DNA of 64,000 bases, from the NCBI RefSeq assembly GCF_001677435.1, contig NZ_CP016268.1:3895001-3959000 (forward strand), written 5' to 3'. The notes beneath the pieces were generated by a model. It searched no databases. It saw nothing but the letters and a program-made list of their open reading frames with translations, and was not told the origin of the DNA. Of this stretch, positions 63,604 through 64,000 are shown piece by piece (position 1 is the stretch's first letter; every line of letters starts with the position of its first letter). This DNA is from Woeseia oceani. Lineage in GTDB: Bacteria > Pseudomonadota > Gammaproteobacteria > Steroidobacterales > Woeseiaceae. The position numbers and the translations under genes were made by a program.

Positions 63604-64000
63604 TCAGTTTAGCTTTGCTGATTTTGCTGCGATGACAAATGCGGCAATCTTTGCGGGGTCTTTCATCCCCGGCGCGGATTCAACGGCGCTGGATACGTCC
63701 ACGCCCCAGGGGGCGACGCTCTCGATTGCCGCTGTGACGTTGGCAGCGCTCAAACCACCCGCCAAAATCATCCGACCCCGGCGAGCGTATGTTGCGGCGA
63801 GACCCCAGTCCACCCGTTCACCTGTACCGCTGTTGCTACCTTCGTAGAGAAAGGTGGCTGGCAATGCCGTGTCCGCGGTCACCGCACCCTCGCGGTAGAC
63901 AGGCCAGCGCTCAACCTTTGCCGGGACATCGAGCTGCAAAAAGTCGTCCGCGTCAGTTTGCAGCACATCCGGCGCAAACCTTGCCAGCACTTCCTGCCAC
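63604..64000 (-). CDS. trpF: phosphoribosylanthranilate isomerase, C-terminal part
   Basis: The last 132 codons of TrpF, cut by the right edge. The frame is open to position 64000 (codons Q-E-V-L-A-R-F-A-P-D). The phosphate-binding L-A-G-G-L and V-D-V-S-S-A-V-E-S motifs are present. It converts N-(5'-phosphoribosyl)anthranilate in the tryptophan pathway. A GTG at 63990 is internal and not the true start. Confidence 0.95.
   Translation of the reverse strand, partial: WQEVLARFAPDVLQTDADDFLQLDVPAKVERWPVYREGAVTADTALPATFLYEGSNSGTGERVDWGLAATYARRGRMILAGGLSAANVTAAIESVAPWGVDVSSAVESAPGMKDPAKIAAFVIAAKSAKLN

Noticed and set aside
1-64000. CRISPR arrays, integrases, transposases, phage structural genes
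   Set aside because: No regularly spaced short repeats and no recognisable proteins of these kinds were found.

Overview
The window looks like chromosomal DNA of a Gram-negative gammaproteobacterium. Supporting signs are a TonB-dependent receptor, the mutY-yggX pair, the cbpA-cbpM chaperone pair, an NhaR-type regulator, a trpF-trpB-trpA cluster, and lipoproteins with classical lipoboxes. The exact order is not certain; a marine or soil lineage near Woeseiales or Steroidobacterales is only an impression from gene content.

Region 1 (1-25 kb): two PH-domain membrane proteins of the YdbS/YdbT type are followed by a long neighbourhood rich in D-amino-acid and peptide metabolism. It holds two N-acyl-D-amino-acid deacylase-like amidohydrolases, a TonB-dependent receptor, an exported MlrC-like M81 metallopeptidase, an NhaC-type antiporter, an aspartate/glutamate racemase, a D-cysteine desulfhydrase-like PLP enzyme and two LysR regulators. 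A MoxR/DUF58/VWA (Bat-type) system is embedded in it. That system is split into two facing halves: moxR, DUF58 and vwa on the minus strand, and hupE-like, vwa and a TPR/SH3-like gene on the plus strand. The mlrC-like gene sits at the junction.

Region 2 (25-43 kb): cbpM-cbpA, an exported protein, an ECF sigma factor with its partner Ser/Thr kinase-TPR protein, a large surface lipoprotein, a beta-lactamase-fold lipoprotein hydrolase, a thioesterase, an aminotransferase, a thioredoxin-like exported protein, a DUF2797 protein and an exported M17 aminopeptidase. This part carries two related non-coding elements of 310-350 bp with imperfect inverted ends, and a short two-hairpin element with similar ends. 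At 42.7-43.2 kb an intact tRNA-Phe gene is followed, on its own strand, by two tandem decayed copies that carry insertions at corresponding places.

Region 3 (43-64 kb): mostly housekeeping. It has a sigma/anti-sigma/HEAT-repeat operon, alanine dehydrogenase with a divergent Lrp-type regulator, an NhaR-type regulator, ergothioneine genes egtB-egtD, mutY-yggX, an SRPBCC protein, an AsmA protein, a second sigma/anti-sigma/DUF4097 cluster, a GGDEF-EAL protein whose receiver and EAL domains both look degenerate, a DUF2007 protein, and trpA, trpB and part of trpF at the right edge.

No CRISPR array, rRNA, intact transposase or prophage was seen. Start codons were chosen by reading Shine-Dalgarno matches, signal peptides and overlaps by eye. 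All family names come from recognised motifs, not from database searches.
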